A DNA stretch of 34,029 nt from Phoronis australis. Its lineage: Eukaryota > Phoronida > Phoronidae. The stretch lies in contig NMRA01001112.1 in assembly GCA_002633005.1 (NCBI GenBank), forward strand, positions 1 through 34,029, in the 5' to 3' direction. The position numbers and the translations under genes are program-made. Under the pieces are notes generated by a model. The model was not told the DNA's origin. It did not search any database and saw only the letters and a list, made by a program, of their open reading frames with translations. Positions 32,127 to 34,029 of the stretch are shown here, piece after piece (position 1 is the first letter of the stretch; each line of letters opens with the position of its first letter).

Positions 32127-34016
32127 ATGGCGACTGGGCAGGAGTGGTGGAAGTTGCCTGTACCTCCTGGGTGGGAGGCGAAATATGACCCAAACCAGCA
32201 GCGATAGTAAGTGATTATTTATTTGAAGACTTTTATAAACAATTCATTCATTCAAGTTCGTATTTTTGTCCTTTTGTGGTTGACAGTGCTCTTGAAGTGA
32301 GCCTTGTAGGCTTGTTGATGTTGTTGGACGTCGTTGGTTGATTGCGAAATCTCCTCTTGACATGTATTTGACAATAGTGTTTCATGTTTTACTTAACTGC
32401 GTGTTGGTGCTTGTCTCATTTTTTTAAATATGCGCTGTCTCTGCGTTCCCCACTTTCACACTTCCCATGCTTTTCACTCACTTTCTTTTGAGAAACTCAC
32501 TCAAGGTCAAGAATCTAGACACCGCCACCGGTGACCTTAAGTCGTGAATATAAATAAGCATAATAAGCAGCTGATTGTCATACAATCCAATGTCCATTAG
32601 CAACTGCTCATGTGATGTCATGGACATATATCAGCCTTCACAAATATACGTGTTTTGACCATCTTGATCCTTGTTTGTCTCCGTAAGCAGAGTTTTGAAA
32701 CAGTCGAATTTGAATGAGGCCCTAAAGTCGTGACCGTTTCATTTAGACGGAAATGCACGAAGTAAGACCACACAAATCAACTACAGTGCTTACAGTTTCT
32801 CTGGATGACATAAAAACGCATTGCATTGTTTATTAATTCAGTTTCAATTGAAATGAATTATTATATGTTTTGAACCCAACTTTGATGTGCACAGAAGTTT
32901 TCAATGAGGTTGTTCACGTAAAACACTAAGAACCCGGCTTACTTGATCGACCCTGGGACATTTTGATACATTGTACAAGCTACCCCTGGAGCGCGTGTTT
33001 GAGTAAATCTGAATGATGAATATTTTCAAAAATAAATCCCAAAAATATAAGCAGACGAACACTGGAAACTTCAACGGCAGATGTTGCGAGACCACGCAGA
33101 AGAGGAAATAAGATCGTTCAGGACTTTAGGGCACTCACGACTTTAGGACCTCTGACGGTATCTCGAGACTCACCTCTCAAGGCCATGTTCTGCCTAATTT
33201 ATAACTGTTTTTACACTCTTTGTTTTCTTCTGATGCTTGTCCCCACTTTTGTGGGAAGGTGATGCAATATTCCGCGGTGCTGAAAGCTGATGCAAAAGAT
33301 CGCTCCACAACTTAAGCAGCATAATAATTGCAAAACGCCAATTTTTCCAACACCGGTAAATAAGTTAGTTTACTCAAGGAAGAGAGGAGTTTTTAATGAC
33401 ACTTATTTTGTGACAGATCTTATCTGGTCATTTTTTTTAGCCACATAGGTGCAAAGCTTTATATTTCATATATAAACTTTACGCCTAGGCTATCGTGCAC
33501 CAAGGCCGTGTTCAGTGCTGAAGTTAAACTTCCTTGGAGTGGTAATTAATTTTTCCTGTTATTGAGAGTAAAGCAACTGGACGGCAGCATGGGTCCATGC
33601 TTTGAGAACCAGCTCCGCCCACTGTATAATGCCCGTTATTCAGTGCTAGTAACTGGTTTTCAAATTGAGGGACCCATCTATCCGACTACTGGAAGTACTA
33701 CCTTGGACTGAATATTAACCTAGTATATTCCTCGTACCTAGGAGGGATCTCATCTCCTTAGATGGGCTGATGTAAAATCGTAGATGTCTGGTCAAGTGGG
33801 AACTTGTCTTATGATTATTTAGGCCACCAAACCATTGTGTCTGACCTTTGACCTCCAATGCCTGACATTTGACCTCCAGTGCCTGACATTTGACCTGCAG
33901 TGCCTGTTCACAATTTCAGCTTCTATATCAACCACTCGACACGCACAACAACATGGACAGACCCAAGACAAGAGTACTACAGCCAGATGGCGCAACAGCA
34001 GCAGCACATGCAGCAG
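32127..34016 (+). CDS. N-terminal WW-domain protein, first two coding exons (partial, contains intron)
   Basis: Exon 1 (32127-32206) starts in AAAATGG context and encodes MATGQEWWKLPVPPGWEAKY followed by DPNQQR plus two bases, ending at GATA|GTAAGT. Exon 2 (33920-34016) follows CACAATTTCAG. It restores Tyr and gives FYINHSTRTTTWTDPR, then QEYYSQMAQQQQHMQQ to a possible donor CAG|GTATTG. Together they form one WW domain (residues ~10-43). The two signature Trp (in GW and TTW), the aromatic pair YFY, the His and the closing Pro are all present. WW domains bind Pro-rich (PPxY-type) ligands. The PPGWE-K-DP...RTTTW-DPR pattern is close to BAG3-type WW domains, but other N-terminal WW proteins are possible. 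The Gln-rich tail and the right edge prevent naming. The phase-2 junction matching on both sides is strong support. Confidence 0.85.
32207..33919 (+). other. Intron 1 of the WW-domain gene
   Basis: 1,713 bases from GTAAGT to TTTCAG. It contains no supported frame. The 21-bp repeat at 33841-33903 lies next to the acceptor. Confidence 0.8.
33841..33903. repeat. Three 21-bp tandem units containing DR1-type half-sites
   Basis: The units are CTGACCTTTGACCTCCAATGC, with the second and third reading CTGACATTTGACCTSCAGTGC. The first contains TGACCT-T-TGACCT (33842-33854), a perfect direct repeat spaced by one base (complement AGGTCAAAGGTCA). The others differ at one half-site base. Confidence 0.85.
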
Positions 34017-34029
34017 GTATTGGTGTTAT

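Noticed and set aside
1-34029. CRISPR arrays, prokaryotic operons, riboswitches or phage genes
   Set aside because: The window has introns, eukaryotic polyadenylation signals and metazoan retroelements. No regularly spaced short repeats with unique spacers were seen.

Overview
The window is invertebrate metazoan DNA. It has long AT-rich non-coding stretches, GT-AG introns, LINE/SINE/LTR/TIR mobile elements and microsatellites, with only one long open reading frame. The complete gene is a RING/B-box/coiled-coil/NHL (TRIM-NHL) protein whose coding sequence is uninterrupted; this family is expanded in marine invertebrates. Frequent TAGGCCTA and TACATGTA motifs suggest a marine deuterostome (hemichordate, echinoderm or amphioxus), but that is an inference. 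The species cannot be fixed from the sequence.

Layout. 1-141: probable last coding exon of a gene entering from the left, followed by tandem repeats and the 3' end of a minus-strand retroposon (1324-1780). 2944-5693: a 2.75-kb element bounded by ~188-bp inverted repeats, containing a MITE (5132-5429). 5876-7780: a dispersed exon-like repeat split by a 1.6-kb insertion; its unsplit relative is at 31333-31588. 7781-13000: mostly featureless, with a TATG microsatellite and two adjacent fold-back elements. 13058-13318: a tandem duplication just upstream of the TRIM-NHL gene (13579-15555). 15941-17394: a dispersed repeat holding a MITE and a LINE 3' end. 18830-20475: a tandem duplication and a tRNA-like SINE head. 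22576-22985: a broken C2H2 zinc-finger exon. 23657-26750: a TIR transposon with a 5-bp target duplication, containing a nested MITE. 28221-29879: a second copy of the 15.9-kb dispersed repeat, interrupted by an 837-bp solo LTR. 32127-34016: first two coding exons of a WW-domain gene that runs off the right edge.

The genes show no operon-like relationship. The most informative material is the mobile-element record. Comparing the two copies of each dispersed repeat fixes insertion boundaries and target-site duplications for several elements without a database. The most notable element is the solo LTR. On its minus strand it has a TATA box, an initiator-like site and five heat-shock-element matches (three perfect three-unit sites) just upstream of the TATA box, which is the layout of an hsp70 promoter.
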